Assembly: GCA_046538945.1 (NCBI GenBank)
Contig: JBKHHW010000017.1
Location: 1-34,969 of the forward strand
DNA from: JAEZKC01 sp046538945
GTDB lineage: Bacteria; Fibrobacterota; Chitinivibrionia; Chitinivibrionales; Chitinispirillaceae
Direction: 5' to 3'
Length of the DNA: 34,969 nt
Shown here one piece after another: positions 24,902-32,963 of the stretch (position 1 is the stretch's first letter; each line of letters starts with the position of its first letter). The notes under the pieces were generated by a model. It had not been told where the DNA came from. It made no database searches and worked only from the letters and a program-made list of their open reading frames with translations. Position numbers and translations under genes: made by a program.

Positions 24902-26533
24902 ATGCTGGACATACTTCTGGTGGAGGACAATCCGGCTGATGCCCGGCTGCTTATGGAGGAGCTTTCCGATCTCCCCAACAACCCTCTGAACATCATTCAT
25001 GTACAGACACTCAGGGATGCGTTCGGGAAACTGAAATCCGCTCACTACGATGCTGTTCTTCTGGATCTCAATCTGCCTGACAGCGACGGCGCTCAGACGA
25101 TACGCAAGGTGCATGATCATAGTCCCTCGCTGCCGGTAGTGGTTCTCACCGGGGTGGAGGATGAGAGGACCGAGAGCGAGGCGGTGATGCTGGGGGCGGA
25201 TGACTTTCTGGTCAAAGGGGAAACCCCGGCCAAGATGTTTCTGCGTTCCATCCGCTATTCTATAGACCGCAAGCGCATGAGCGGTCTGCGGGAAAAGTAC
25301 CTCAGGGACACAAGTGTTTTGGTCAGGATATCAACGGATGTGCTGGCTTCGGAAACTATCCGCAAACTCCTTCAGGTGATTTCAAGCGGGGCCCGGGAGC
25401 TGACCGGTTCTTCCTGCAGTATCGCTCTCCTCAATGAAAACTCTCATTCGGTGCGCTTCTCGGTCTCCTGCAACGATGAGTACACCTCTCTTTCTGATCT
25501 GAAAAGCAAGCCCATGGCAGCTTTTTTGTTCGACAGGATCCGTATCGGCAGACTGCGGCACTTTTCACCAGCTGAGCTCAGGGGTTCATCTGAATGGCTC
25601 GAGGGGGCTAAGGGAAACGTTCCTGAAAGAGGAGTTTCGGTTGTGAGTCTTTTCGACCGGGAGATGAGCCTCACCGGGGCGCTGGTTGTTTTCGATACCG
25701 GCCAGGAATGCTTCAGCTCCGAGTACGAGGCAGTTCTGGGGCAGCTTGCCACCATGGCTTCTCTTGCTCTTCAGCACCTCGAGGCGCGCGGTCAGGCTCA
25801 GGGGAAAGCCCGGGAGCTGGAGGTTCAGAAGCAGGAGCTTGAGTATGCGTTGAGCGAGCTTGAGTCTTTTACCTATTCTGTTTCTCATGACCTTCGTGGT
25901 CCGCTGCGTTCGATCAGCAGCTTCAGCAGTCTGGTTTCGGAGGAGTGCGGCGAGAGTATTCGTGAGGCGGGAAAGGAGTATCTTTCCAGGATCGAAAACG
26001 CGGCTCAGAAGATGGGAGATCTCATAGACGATCTTCTGTTTCTTTCCCGGGTGACCCGTCAGGAGCTGCTCAGAGAGGAGATTTCTTTGAGCGGTATCGT
26101 CTCTTCCGTGGTGGATGATCTGCGTAAGCGAGATCCGCGGCGCGATGTGCAGGTGGATATTCAAAAGGGGGTTGAGGCGTGGGTTGACCCGCGGCTTGCG
26201 ACAGCCGCTCTCACCAACATTATCGAGAATTCCTGGAAATTCACCAGCCGGACCGAAGATCCTCGTATCGGATTCGGCATGGAAAAGAGCGGAAACGAAA
26301 AGGTATATTATATCCGCGACAACGGGGTGGGGTTTGACAGCCGGTATGTCCAGAAGATATTCATGCCCTTTCAGAGGCTTCACAAGGCCACCGATTTTCC
26401 CGGAACCGGAATCGGGCTGGCCATTGTGGAGCGGGTGATCCGCCGTCACGGCGGACGGTTGTGGGCCGAAAGCAGCCCCGGGAAGGGCGCGACTGTCTAC
26501 TTCACTTTTGGAGCTGAGAACAATACCCGGTAG
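24902..26533 (+). CDS. Cytoplasmic hybrid kinase: receiver-GAF-HisKA-HATPase
   Basis: 543 aa. A receiver domain comes first (1-120; LLVEDNPADARLL, phosphoacceptor D55 in VLLDLNLPDSDG, VVLTGV, K103-region LVKGE). A GAF-like segment follows (about 135-300; AIRKLL-type helix, SCSIALLNENSHSV, ALVVFDTGQECFSSEYEAVLGQLATMASLAL), then a coiled coil, HisKA with H329 (SVSHDLRGPLRS) and the ATP-binding domain (NIIENSWKF, DNGVGF, GTGIGLAIVERVI). No membrane segment is present. The input is therefore a phosphoryl group and possibly a small ligand at GAF. It starts 9 nt after the response regulator stop, so all three signalling genes form one unit. It has no output domain, so its downstream partner must lie elsewhere. 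Confidence 0.92.
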   Translation: MLDILLVEDNPADARLLMEELSDLPNNPLNIIHVQTLRDAFGKLKSAHYDAVLLDLNLPDSDGAQTIRKVHDHSPSLPVVVLTGVEDERTESEAVMLGADDFLVKGETPAKMFLRSIRYSIDRKRMSGLREKYLRDTSVLVRISTDVLASETIRKLLQVISSGARELTGSSCSIALLNENSHSVRFSVSCNDEYTSLSDLKSKPMAAFLFDRIRIGRLRHFSPAELRGSSEWLEGAKGNVPERGVSVVSLFDREMSLTGALVVFDTGQECFSSEYEAVLGQLATMASLALQHLEARGQAQGKARELEVQKQELEYALSELESFTYSVSHDLRGPLRSISSFSSLVSEECGESIREAGKEYLSRIENAAQKMGDLIDDLLFLSRVTRQELLREEISLSGIVSSVVDDLRKRDPRRDVQVDIQKGVEAWVDPRLATAALTNIIENSWKFTSRTEDPRIGFGMEKSGNEKVYYIRDNGVGFDSRYVQKIFMPFQRLHKATDFPGTGIGLAIVERVIRRHGGRLWAESSPGKGATVYFTFGAENNTR

Positions 26534-26584
26534 GCCCTGCGTTTAATCCTTCACAGTTTTTCCAGAAAGCAAGGTTACTTATCA

Positions 26585-27292
26585 ATGAACGGCACTAAAG
26601 AAAAGAAAATTGAAATCGCCCCGTCCATTCTTTCCGCGGATTTCAGAAATTTGGAGCGTGAGGTCAAGGCGGCTCAGGATGCGGGGGCCGACAGAATACA
26701 CTGCGATGTCATGGACGGACATTTCGTACCCAATCTCACGTTTGGGCCTCTGGTGGTGGAGGCGGTGAAAAAGTGTGTCTCCATCCCCCTCGATGTGCAT
26801 CTGATGATTTCCGACCCTCAAAAGTATGCGTCCGATTTCTGCAGTGCGGGTTCTGATATTCTCACGTTTCATGCCGAAGCGGTTTCAGATCCAAAATCTC
26901 TTCTTCAGGAGATCCGTTCGCGGGGTGCGCGGGCAGGGGTTGCGGTGAATCCCGACAAACCGCTTGATCTTTTCATGGATGAGCTGGAGAATATTGATCA
27001 GGTGCTTATCATGACCGTGTATGCCGGTTTCGGAGGTCAGAAGTTCATGTCTGAGATGATGGGCAAGGTGAAACAGGTTTACGACGCCGTTCAGGAGAGA
27101 TCTCTTGACCTGGATATTCAGGTGGATGGAGGGGTGAACGGGGAAACAGCCTACGAATGTGCACTCAATGGGGCAAATGTGCTGGTCGCGGGGAGTTATG
27201 TTTTCGGCGCCGGGGATTACGCTGAGCGGATTCGGGCTGTGCGGGAGTCTGCTTTGAAGGCGGCTGAAACTTTGAAGGGCAGTAATGGATGA
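26585..27292 (+). CDS. rpe: Ribulose-phosphate 3-epimerase
   Basis: 235 aa. It interconverts ribulose 5-phosphate and xylulose 5-phosphate in the pentose phosphate pathway, using a TIM barrel and a divalent metal. Motifs are IAPSILSADF, HCDVMDGHFVPNLTFGP (metal and acid-base Asp), LDVHLMISDP, LTFHAEA, and the phosphate-binding IQVDGGVN and VLVAGSYVFGA. In the loop usually written VNPGFGGQ the residues are VYAGFGGQ, so the Asn-Pro is Tyr-Ala. The last 4 nt overlap the start of the peptidase gene (ATGA). Confidence 0.95.
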   Translation: MNGTKEKKIEIAPSILSADFRNLEREVKAAQDAGADRIHCDVMDGHFVPNLTFGPLVVEAVKKCVSIPLDVHLMISDPQKYASDFCSAGSDILTFHAEAVSDPKSLLQEIRSRGARAGVAVNPDKPLDLFMDELENIDQVLIMTVYAGFGGQKFMSEMMGKVKQVYDAVQERSLDLDIQVDGGVNGETAYECALNGANVLVAGSYVFGAGDYAERIRAVRESALKAAETLKGSNG

Positions 27293-28329
27293 GAATACGT
27301 TTCTGGATTTTTCTGGTGTGCGCTGCAACCCTGTTGGTGTGCCAGAGTAATCCTCTGTATGAGGGTCCTGTAGACATAGAAGAGCAGTTGAGCGTCTGGC
27401 AGTACCTGAAAACCTACAGTATCTATCAGGACAGGGTACCTTCTGATCCTCTGGATTCAGGAAGCACCATAGCTCTTTTCAGGGCCGTCAATGATTCCCC
27501 CTACACTTTTTACCCCGATTCGGTTTCTTACGCCGTCAGGGTTGCAGAGCTTTCCGGAACTGCTGATGCGGGGTTTTCCTATGTGGATGCGGTGCCGGTT
27601 ACCGATTCCACGGTTGTTGTTGTAATCAGGGAGTTTACTCAGGATGCCTACAGCGAATTTCTTGATAAACTGCCGATCCTTCAGAACTACCCCTATATTG
27701 TTTTCGATCTGAGGGGAAACGGAGGAGGCGAACTGTTCGCCACCGATTCCGTAATAGAATGCATTCTTCCTGCCGGGTGTGGGTATATAATAGAGCGGTA
27801 CAGAGAATACGATTCCGGGAAACGCAGGGGGTACACGGTAGGGTGGGATACTATCTGGACTGAGCGACCGGCTCATACCGCATTTGAAGGCAAGAGGTTT
27901 TCGGTGCTTATGGACAGGCGGACCGCCAGTGCTTCGGAAATAATGGCTGCGGCACTAAAAGACTGCGCATCCGCTTATCTGGTAGGAGATACAAGTTACG
28001 GCAAGGGAATCGGGCAGGTTCGGATTCCACGTACCGGAAGGGCTATGTTGAGCATTACCTTCATGGAGATACGTGGCGTTTCGGACAGAATCGGTGATTA
28101 CCACAAGACCGGCATCCGGCCTGATCCTGTTCCTTCTGAAATGGTAATTGAAGGATCTGGTATTCGCGATTCTGAAACTCGTGATCTTTTCTATGCTGTC
28201 AGGTTTCTGGAAAAGTCTGTACATCCCCTTCAGATACAGACTTCATTTTTCAATTTGAGAAAAACGCGTTCCCCTGAAGGGTTGTATATAGTAAGTGAAC
28301 CAGACCCTCTCGGAATCCCGGGAGAATGA
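27289..28329 (+). CDS. S41-family (C-terminal processing-like) peptidase, lipoprotein
   Basis: 346 aa. The N-terminus MRIRFWIFLVCAATLLVCQS is a lipoprotein signal with lipobox LLVC. The S41 catalytic core is clear: YIVFDLRGNGGG, then RTASASEIMAAALKD with nucleophile S216, and the general-base lysine K239 in SYGKGIGQ. ITFMEIRGVSDRIGDYHKTGIRPD is the usual strand after the active site. There is no PDZ domain, which most CtpA-type proteases use to bind substrate. It would act in the periplasm or at a membrane surface. The start overlaps rpe by 4 nt. Confidence 0.88.
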   Translation: MRIRFWIFLVCAATLLVCQSNPLYEGPVDIEEQLSVWQYLKTYSIYQDRVPSDPLDSGSTIALFRAVNDSPYTFYPDSVSYAVRVAELSGTADAGFSYVDAVPVTDSTVVVVIREFTQDAYSEFLDKLPILQNYPYIVFDLRGNGGGELFATDSVIECILPAGCGYIIERYREYDSGKRRGYTVGWDTIWTERPAHTAFEGKRFSVLMDRRTASASEIMAAALKDCASAYLVGDTSYGKGIGQVRIPRTGRAMLSITFMEIRGVSDRIGDYHKTGIRPDPVPSEMVIEGSGIRDSETRDLFYAVRFLEKSVHPLQIQTSFFNLRKTRSPEGLYIVSEPDPLGIPGE

Positions 28330-28439
28330 TCTGCGTTAGGATTAACCCCCCTCGGTATAGAAATGATTCGCTCCATCTCGAAAGAGAAATTTATCTGCAG
28401 TAGTCACGGTAAGTCTATTCAATAACTTTCAAGGCTAAA

Positions 28440-29603
28440 ATGAAAACAGTCAGAATAGAAAAAGTCGTCTATGGTGGCGCCGGTTTGGCCCGGGGAGAAG
28501 AGGGTGTCGTGTTTGTACCGGGCACCCTTCCAGGTGAACTTGTGCGGATCGAGGTGGATGGTTCCGAGGGCGGCGCCAAAAAAGGCAGGCTTGTTGAAGT
28601 TCTGGAACCGTCCCCGTTTCGTCGAGGTCGTCAATGTGAATATGAGGGAGTCTGCGGCGGATGCGACTGGATGCATATCGTTTATTCAAAGCAGATTGAG
28701 TATAAAAAGGAAGTTTTTCTGGATTGTCTGAGCAGAATCGGCCACATTTCAGATCCGCCCTGTCCTGAGGCGATTTACGCCCGGGAGCATGGTTATCGCT
28801 TAAGAGCCCAGTTGAAGCTGGGACCTCAGGGTGCGGGCTTTTACCGCAGGAAAAGCAATCAGGTGGTTAAAATTGACAGGTGCCCTCTTCTGGTGGATGA
28901 ACTGAATGCTCTTCTGAAAGATATCAATTCCGGCAAAGCAACGGTTCCAGCCGGCGTGAAGAGCCTGAAGGCGGTGGTGGGCGGAAATGTCGCCTCCTTT
29001 CCTGTCATTCAAGGCTTGACTCATGGCATAACCGAACTGCTTGTGGGTGAGAAGAGATTTCTGGTGAACGGCGACAGCTTTTTCCAGTCCAACCGCTATC
29101 TGCTCAACAGGATGGGAACCTGGGCTTCACCACATGTAAAAGGCGACTACTGTCTTGATCTTTACGGGGGTACCGGTTTCTTTTCTGTTATGCTCGCGCA
29201 CCGTTTCGGTGAGGGTGTTCTGGTTGAGAGCGTGGCTTCTCAGGTGAAGCGGGCGGAGGAAAATTTTCGGTTGAACGGAATCGGACATTTCAGGGCAGTC
29301 GTAGGGGATGTGGAAAGGGGGGCGGGGCTTGATGCTCTGGTTAGAAAGAGGCACCCCGACTGCATCATAGTGGACCCTCCCCGTCCGGGTCTGGTGAGGA
29401 GAGCGCGGGAGTGGCTTGCGGGAGTTTCACCTCCGACGATCCTTTACATATCGTGCAACCCTTCCACCTTCTCCAGAGATGCCAACTTCTTTGTCAACAA
29501 GTGCGGCTACACTTTCCACAAGTGTGCTCTTTTTGATCTCTACCCCAATACTCACCATATTGAGTCCGCGGCTGTTTTCAGAAAGCGGTTCGGAGATACA
29601 TAG
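28440..29603 (+). CDS. RNA (uracil-5-)-methyltransferase, RlmD/TrmA family
   Basis: 387 aa. A TRAM-like N-terminal domain (1-57) is followed by the Fe-S cysteines C66, C72 and C75 (QCEYEGVCGGC), with a fourth in IDRCPLL. The methyltransferase domain has DLYGGTGFFSV (S-adenosylmethionine loop), IIVDPPRPG, the catalytic C339 in YISCNPSTFSRD, and the late DLYPNTHHIESAAVF with the general-base Glu. It methylates a specific uridine at C5 in rRNA or tRNA. The iron-sulfur cluster points to the RlmCD/RlmD side rather than TrmA, but the target base cannot be fixed. AAGG precedes the ATG. The 110-nt gap before it shows no clear promoter. Confidence 0.92.
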   Translation: MKTVRIEKVVYGGAGLARGEEGVVFVPGTLPGELVRIEVDGSEGGAKKGRLVEVLEPSPFRRGRQCEYEGVCGGCDWMHIVYSKQIEYKKEVFLDCLSRIGHISDPPCPEAIYAREHGYRLRAQLKLGPQGAGFYRRKSNQVVKIDRCPLLVDELNALLKDINSGKATVPAGVKSLKAVVGGNVASFPVIQGLTHGITELLVGEKRFLVNGDSFFQSNRYLLNRMGTWASPHVKGDYCLDLYGGTGFFSVMLAHRFGEGVLVESVASQVKRAEENFRLNGIGHFRAVVGDVERGAGLDALVRKRHPDCIIVDPPRPGLVRRAREWLAGVSPPTILYISCNPSTFSRDANFFVNKCGYTFHKCALFDLYPNTHHIESAAVFRKRFGDT

Positions 29604-29738
29604 AAACGCGGCAGCAACTTGCGGCAGGCCTGAAAGAAACGACGCTTCATTGAAAGCGTGCGTGCCGGACAAAGTATTTCGTCTGAAGATCAGGTCCGTG
29701 AGATCGAAACTGAAAACGGGCTAACTGAAAAACGGGTC

Positions 29739-29767
29739 TTGAAAATATCCCGGCGTTTTAGTAGAAT
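29739..29767 (+). promoter_or_regulatory. Sigma-70-type promoter for the membrane-protein/prepilin region
   Basis: TTGAAA (29739-29744), a 17-nt spacer, and TAGAAT (29762-29767). Both hexamers are one or two bases from consensus. The start of transcription would be near 29774, about 38 nt before the ATG at 29812. Confidence 0.65.
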
Positions 29768-29811
29768 CTAGTGTGGTTTAGTCGTTTCAAGTGAATCGTC
29801 AGGGTGATATT

Positions 29812-30324
29812 ATGGGCAGAAAACGGGTCCCTTTTCTGGATGACAAGTATAAAAAGGATTTTGTGGATTCCATGGCCAGGAAGCTGGCCGTGGGGGAGTC
29901 GGAGATTCTGGCGGTACGCAAGAAGCCCTCGTTGCTGGTGTATTCGATTCCGGGACTGGCTGCTTTGATTATCGGCATAACCGCGTTTTTCATCTTTGCA
30001 TCTCCTCAAAAGGAGGTGCACAGGGGTGAACAGATAATGCCTGGAAAGGCAGCGGACCCGGCGGCTCTCCTGTCCGAGTCCTATCAGAGGTGTGAACTCG
30101 GGCTTGATGAGTATGCGGGGTATCTTTGTGATATCCTGGTGAGTTACGATTCTCTTCCGGCAAAGTACAGGACGGAAGTCCCGCTTGTCAGACCCGACAG
30201 GATAATGGATACGCTTGTCAGCGCCTGGCCCAGGCTGCGTGTTGCCACCAAGCAGAGTCTTAGAAGAGATTTGCCGGAAATAGAAGAACGGCTGGGAACC
30301 AAAACCGCTTCAGATCAGAACTGA
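29812..30324 (+). CDS. Single-pass membrane protein of unknown function
   Basis: 170 aa from the ATG at 29812, with AGGGTG upstream; a GTG at 29791 would add seven residues without better support. A basic cytoplasmic N-terminus (KRVPFLDDKYKKDFVDSMARKL, about 40 residues) is followed by one membrane helix (LLVYSIPGLAALIIGITAFF, about 40-60) and an external or periplasmic helical domain with a conserved-looking LGLDEYAGYLCDILVSYDSLP. I do not recognise the family. It is the first gene after a good promoter and lies before the prepilin genes, so a role in pilus or secretion assembly is possible but not shown. Confidence 0.7.
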   Translation: MGRKRVPFLDDKYKKDFVDSMARKLAVGESEILAVRKKPSLLVYSIPGLAALIIGITAFFIFASPQKEVHRGEQIMPGKAADPAALLSESYQRCELGLDEYAGYLCDILVSYDSLPAKYRTEVPLVRPDRIMDTLVSAWPRLRVATKQSLRRDLPEIEERLGTKTASDQN

Positions 30325-30662
30325 ATACAACTGGGAAGAAGGATATCTTTGAGTCCTTTCGGTTTTTTTTGGCGGCATTCTCCAGGTGCTTATAGCGGAG
30401 GATGGTCGGACCTATGCTTCTCTTGTGCATGATATCCTCGCATTCGCACACAGATACGGTGTGATACTGGTATCCAGGTGTTCTTTAACCGCGGATATGC
30501 TTCAGTCCGGAAGAGCGGGAACTGCCGCAGGATCCCCAATATCAGAGGCTTGCGGAATACTACCTCTCTTACAGGCGGCTGTTTATTTTTCAGCAGAACA
30601 GGTGTATAATGAAAAAAGAGCGTTTCGAAAGCGGTCGTGAATTGGAGGTGTTATGGAATTAA
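30325..30662 (+). pseudogene. Possible broken small gene (mixed reading frames, 8-T run)
   Basis: No single frame explains this stretch. A TTG at 30349 with AAGGA 5 nt upstream opens SPFGFFW... but stops early. Slipping one base in the run of eight T (30363-30370) joins it to a frame reading GGILQVLIAEDGRTYASLV. The last third reads best in yet another frame (30489-30662: PEERELPQDPQYQRLAEYYL ... ESGRELEVLWN), which overlaps the next ATG by 10 nt in the usual operon way. Two shifts in the same direction would be needed. A decayed gene, two sequence errors or no gene at all are each possible. AAGGA/TCCTT pairing before the T run also makes a weak terminator-like hairpin (30340-30370). Confidence 0.35.
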
Positions 30663-31015
30663 AGGACTGCAGGGGTATCACACTGGTTGAGATAATTGTG
30701 GCCATGGTGATTCTGGGGCTTGTTGTCACCGGTCTTAATCTGGTCATCGTGAACATGATAGATTCCAATGTCGCTGCAAAGGAGCTGTCTGCTGCAACTG
30801 CCGCGGGCAATCAGCTGCTGGATCAGATCCGTCAGAAGGATTATGGCGACATTGTGAGCGGATCGGATGTGCTGGAGGACAGGTTTCTGCGGACCTGGAC
30901 TGTCACCAATAACGGCAACATGAAGAACATCACGCTGAGAGTCGTCTGGCCTTTATCTACAGGCAAGAGATCAATAGAGCTGTCCACCACAGTTTCCAAA
31001 CCGGGACTCTGGTAG
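30653..31015 (+). CDS. Prepilin-like protein (PilV/GspI-like minor pilin)
   Basis: 120 aa. The leader MELKDCRG is cut after G8 by prepilin peptidase, leaving ITLVEIIVAMVILGL with Glu at +5, the class III/type IV pilin signature. A hydrophobic N-terminal helix of about 20 residues follows. The rest (AATAAGNQLLDQIRQKDY, RFLRTWTVTNNGNMKNITLRVVWPL) is typical of the PilV/GspI minor pilins. GGAGG precedes the ATG inside the preceding stretch. Minor pilins prime assembly of type IV pili or type II pseudopili at the inner membrane. The next gene follows after 23 nt. Confidence 0.85.
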   Translation: MELKDCRGITLVEIIVAMVILGLVVTGLNLVIVNMIDSNVAAKELSAATAAGNQLLDQIRQKDYGDIVSGSDVLEDRFLRTWTVTNNGNMKNITLRVVWPLSTGKRSIELSTTVSKPGLW

Positions 31016-31044
31016 AAGAATCGATACTTCAAAAAGGAATGGAT

Positions 31045-31797
31045 ATGAAAAAATCCGGGGAAAAAGGAATCACTCTGGTTGAGCTTCTTGTGGCTATGGT
31101 TTTGGTTTCTTTGGTATTGGTAGGAATATTCAGGTTACAGAGAGATATTTCGATGAAGGGTGACAGGGAGAGTAACAAGGCTGTTCTGCACAAGGATATC
31201 ACTACCGCGGCGCAGATGCTGGAGAAGGATATCCGTTCAGCCGGTTACGGAATTCCCGGAAATGGCGTGAGTATCAGTGAGCAGTCGGGCAACGACCGGC
31301 TTTCCATATTGGTTAATCTGGATCAAAAGAAGGCTACGTTGACCTCCGAGGTGAAAGCCAGTGACACCAGAATCGCTGTGGCTGCTGAGTCAGGAATCGT
31401 GGGTGGTGACTGGATCGATCTGTATTCAGGGGCAAATCATAGCGTGGTGAAGGTTCTGGAGGTGAAGAAGGGTGTTGTGGATACGCTTGTGCTGAACGGG
31501 AGTGCAGGAGTAGATGTGGCAGCCGGCTCGACCTTGGGACATGCTGAGGAGATGGGTTATTTCATAGGTGACGGAGGGGGTCTTTACAAAATGAAAAAGG
31601 GGAGGGATATACTGATAAGCGGCAATATGGTTGAATTAAATTTCGCTGCATTCGATAATGACGGTGTCGAGTTGAGTGGTGATTTGACAGATGCGGTAAG
31701 CGTCCGGTTCATCATAAAAGGCAGGGTCGGAAAGGGTAAAGCGGCTTACGAATCCGAAGAGACGACTCAGGTTTTCTTGAGAAATTCCGGTAACTGA
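31045..31797 (+). CDS. Prepilin-like protein (PilW/GspJ-like)
   Basis: 250 aa from the ATG at 31045; AAGGA lies 6 nt upstream, whereas for the in-frame ATG at 31039 the ribosome site would abut the start. The prepilin site is MKKSGEKG/ITLVELLVAMVLVSL, with Glu at +5. DITTAAQMLEKDIRSAGYGIPGNG is the helix and turn commonly seen in PilW and related minor pilins (many have a SAGYG motif). The C-terminal domain is beta-rich. It presumably forms the minor-pilin tip complex with its two neighbours. Confidence 0.88.
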   Translation: MKKSGEKGITLVELLVAMVLVSLVLVGIFRLQRDISMKGDRESNKAVLHKDITTAAQMLEKDIRSAGYGIPGNGVSISEQSGNDRLSILVNLDQKKATLTSEVKASDTRIAVAAESGIVGGDWIDLYSGANHSVVKVLEVKKGVVDTLVLNGSAGVDVAAGSTLGHAEEMGYFIGDGGGLYKMKKGRDILISGNMVELNFAAFDNDGVELSGDLTDAVSVRFIIKGRVGKGKAAYESEETTQVFLRNSGN

Positions 31798-31811
31798 AAG
31801 GTTGTGTTGGT

Positions 31812-32906
31812 ATGTTTACATCTTTAAAAAAGCGTGATGGTGGCGCCATTGTGGCAGTGCTTATGATAGCGGTTCTGTTGAATATCGCACTGGTGATTGT
31901 CTACTTTACGGTGAACTCTTCTGTGAAAAAAAGCGGAGGCAGAAGAGTGAATACGGCTACTCTCAATTCTGCCGAGGCCGCCAAGGAACGTCTGTATGCG
32001 ATGATCCGCAAAGGTGAATTCGTTCCTGTTCCCGGAAGTCGGGTCACTGCTTTTTCGGGAATCTCATTTGGAAAAGGAACCTATTCTGTTTCCTGCAGCA
32101 CGGATGTGACAGGCGATACGCTGTACATTCTTGCTGCCGGGCAGGAAAACGGAGTCAGCAAAAAGCTGGAGATTGTGGGTGTTCTGGAAGCACCTATCGA
32201 TTTTCCTGTGCCAAGTGTCAAGGGCGCTATAACCGCCAGAAATCATATCAGTATTCATGGCAATATCAATGTGGATGGAAGGGATTATGATTCCATCTGG
32301 ACTGGTGGCATTTTGGGGGCGGGAGTTTTCGGAGTGAGCACCTGCAGTACTTTGACTCTGAAGGGTAGTGCAGCCGTAGGAGGAAACGGGCTTGAACCTG
32401 AATCAAAAAAGAGCTTCGAATCCGTTAAAACTCTTGTTTCGGAGGAAGGTGCCGAAGTGACAGATCAGTACAATTCACCTGAATCATTTCTGGGAGTGTC
32501 TCCCGGTTCTCTTGACCCTTACAAAGTGGATGATCTTCCTCCCGCACCATTCAACGGCATCTATTATGTCTCCCATGATGTGGGCCCGCTTCATTTCGGT
32601 AGCGTTTCAAGCGGAATACTCATAGTGAATAACTCAACAAAAACTGCTGAATTGAGAGCCAATACAGGAATGTTTAAGGGTATTATAATTGTGGACAAGA
32701 CTGCAAAGCTGAATGGTAATGCCAAAATTCTGGGGGCAATTGTTACTTTGACTGATGGTTCGGTTGAATACGTTGACGATGGCACTTCCTATTTCACCGG
32801 AACGGCGGATATCCGCTATTCCTCGCGGGTTCTCAAGAATTTAGGAAAATACTGTGATAATCTGTTAAGAGATGTGAGGGAACTGTCCTGGAAAGAGTTG
32901 GAGTGA
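31812..32906 (+). CDS. PilX-like protein with large C-terminal domain
   Basis: 364 aa. The N-terminus MFTSLKKRDGGAIVAVLMIAVLLNIALVIVYF has a membrane helix but no Glu at +5, as in PilX-family proteins. TATLNSAEAAKERLYAMI is the family's helix. From about residue 125 a beta-rich domain begins (PSVKGAITARNHISIHGNINVDGRDYDSI ... GILIVNNSTKTAELRANTGMFKGIIIVDKTAKLNGNAKILGAIVTL), a repeating pattern like that of the solenoid-type domain often attached to PilX in FCB-group and delta-type bacteria. It starts 14 nt after the PilW-like gene. Confidence 0.8.
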   Translation: MFTSLKKRDGGAIVAVLMIAVLLNIALVIVYFTVNSSVKKSGGRRVNTATLNSAEAAKERLYAMIRKGEFVPVPGSRVTAFSGISFGKGTYSVSCSTDVTGDTLYILAAGQENGVSKKLEIVGVLEAPIDFPVPSVKGAITARNHISIHGNINVDGRDYDSIWTGGILGAGVFGVSTCSTLTLKGSAAVGGNGLEPESKKSFESVKTLVSEEGAEVTDQYNSPESFLGVSPGSLDPYKVDDLPPAPFNGIYYVSHDVGPLHFGSVSSGILIVNNSTKTAELRANTGMFKGIIIVDKTAKLNGNAKILGAIVTLTDGSVEYVDDGTSYFTGTADIRYSSRVLKNLGKYCDNLLRDVRELSWKELE

Positions 32907-32963
32907 TTTTTTACCTGGAGCAGAAGGGTTAAGTGCCGGGTTGGTCAGCGCTATTTCTCTGAT

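Noticed and set aside
29642..29659. Hairpin ACGCTT/AAGCGT after the RNA methyltransferase gene
   Set aside because: The stem is only 6 bp and there is no U-tract, so it does not qualify as a terminator.
30386..30640. An 84-codon frame starting at GTG as an intact gene
   Set aside because: Codon use deteriorates in its second half, it has no ribosome-binding site, and another frame looks better near the end; treated as part of a possible broken gene.
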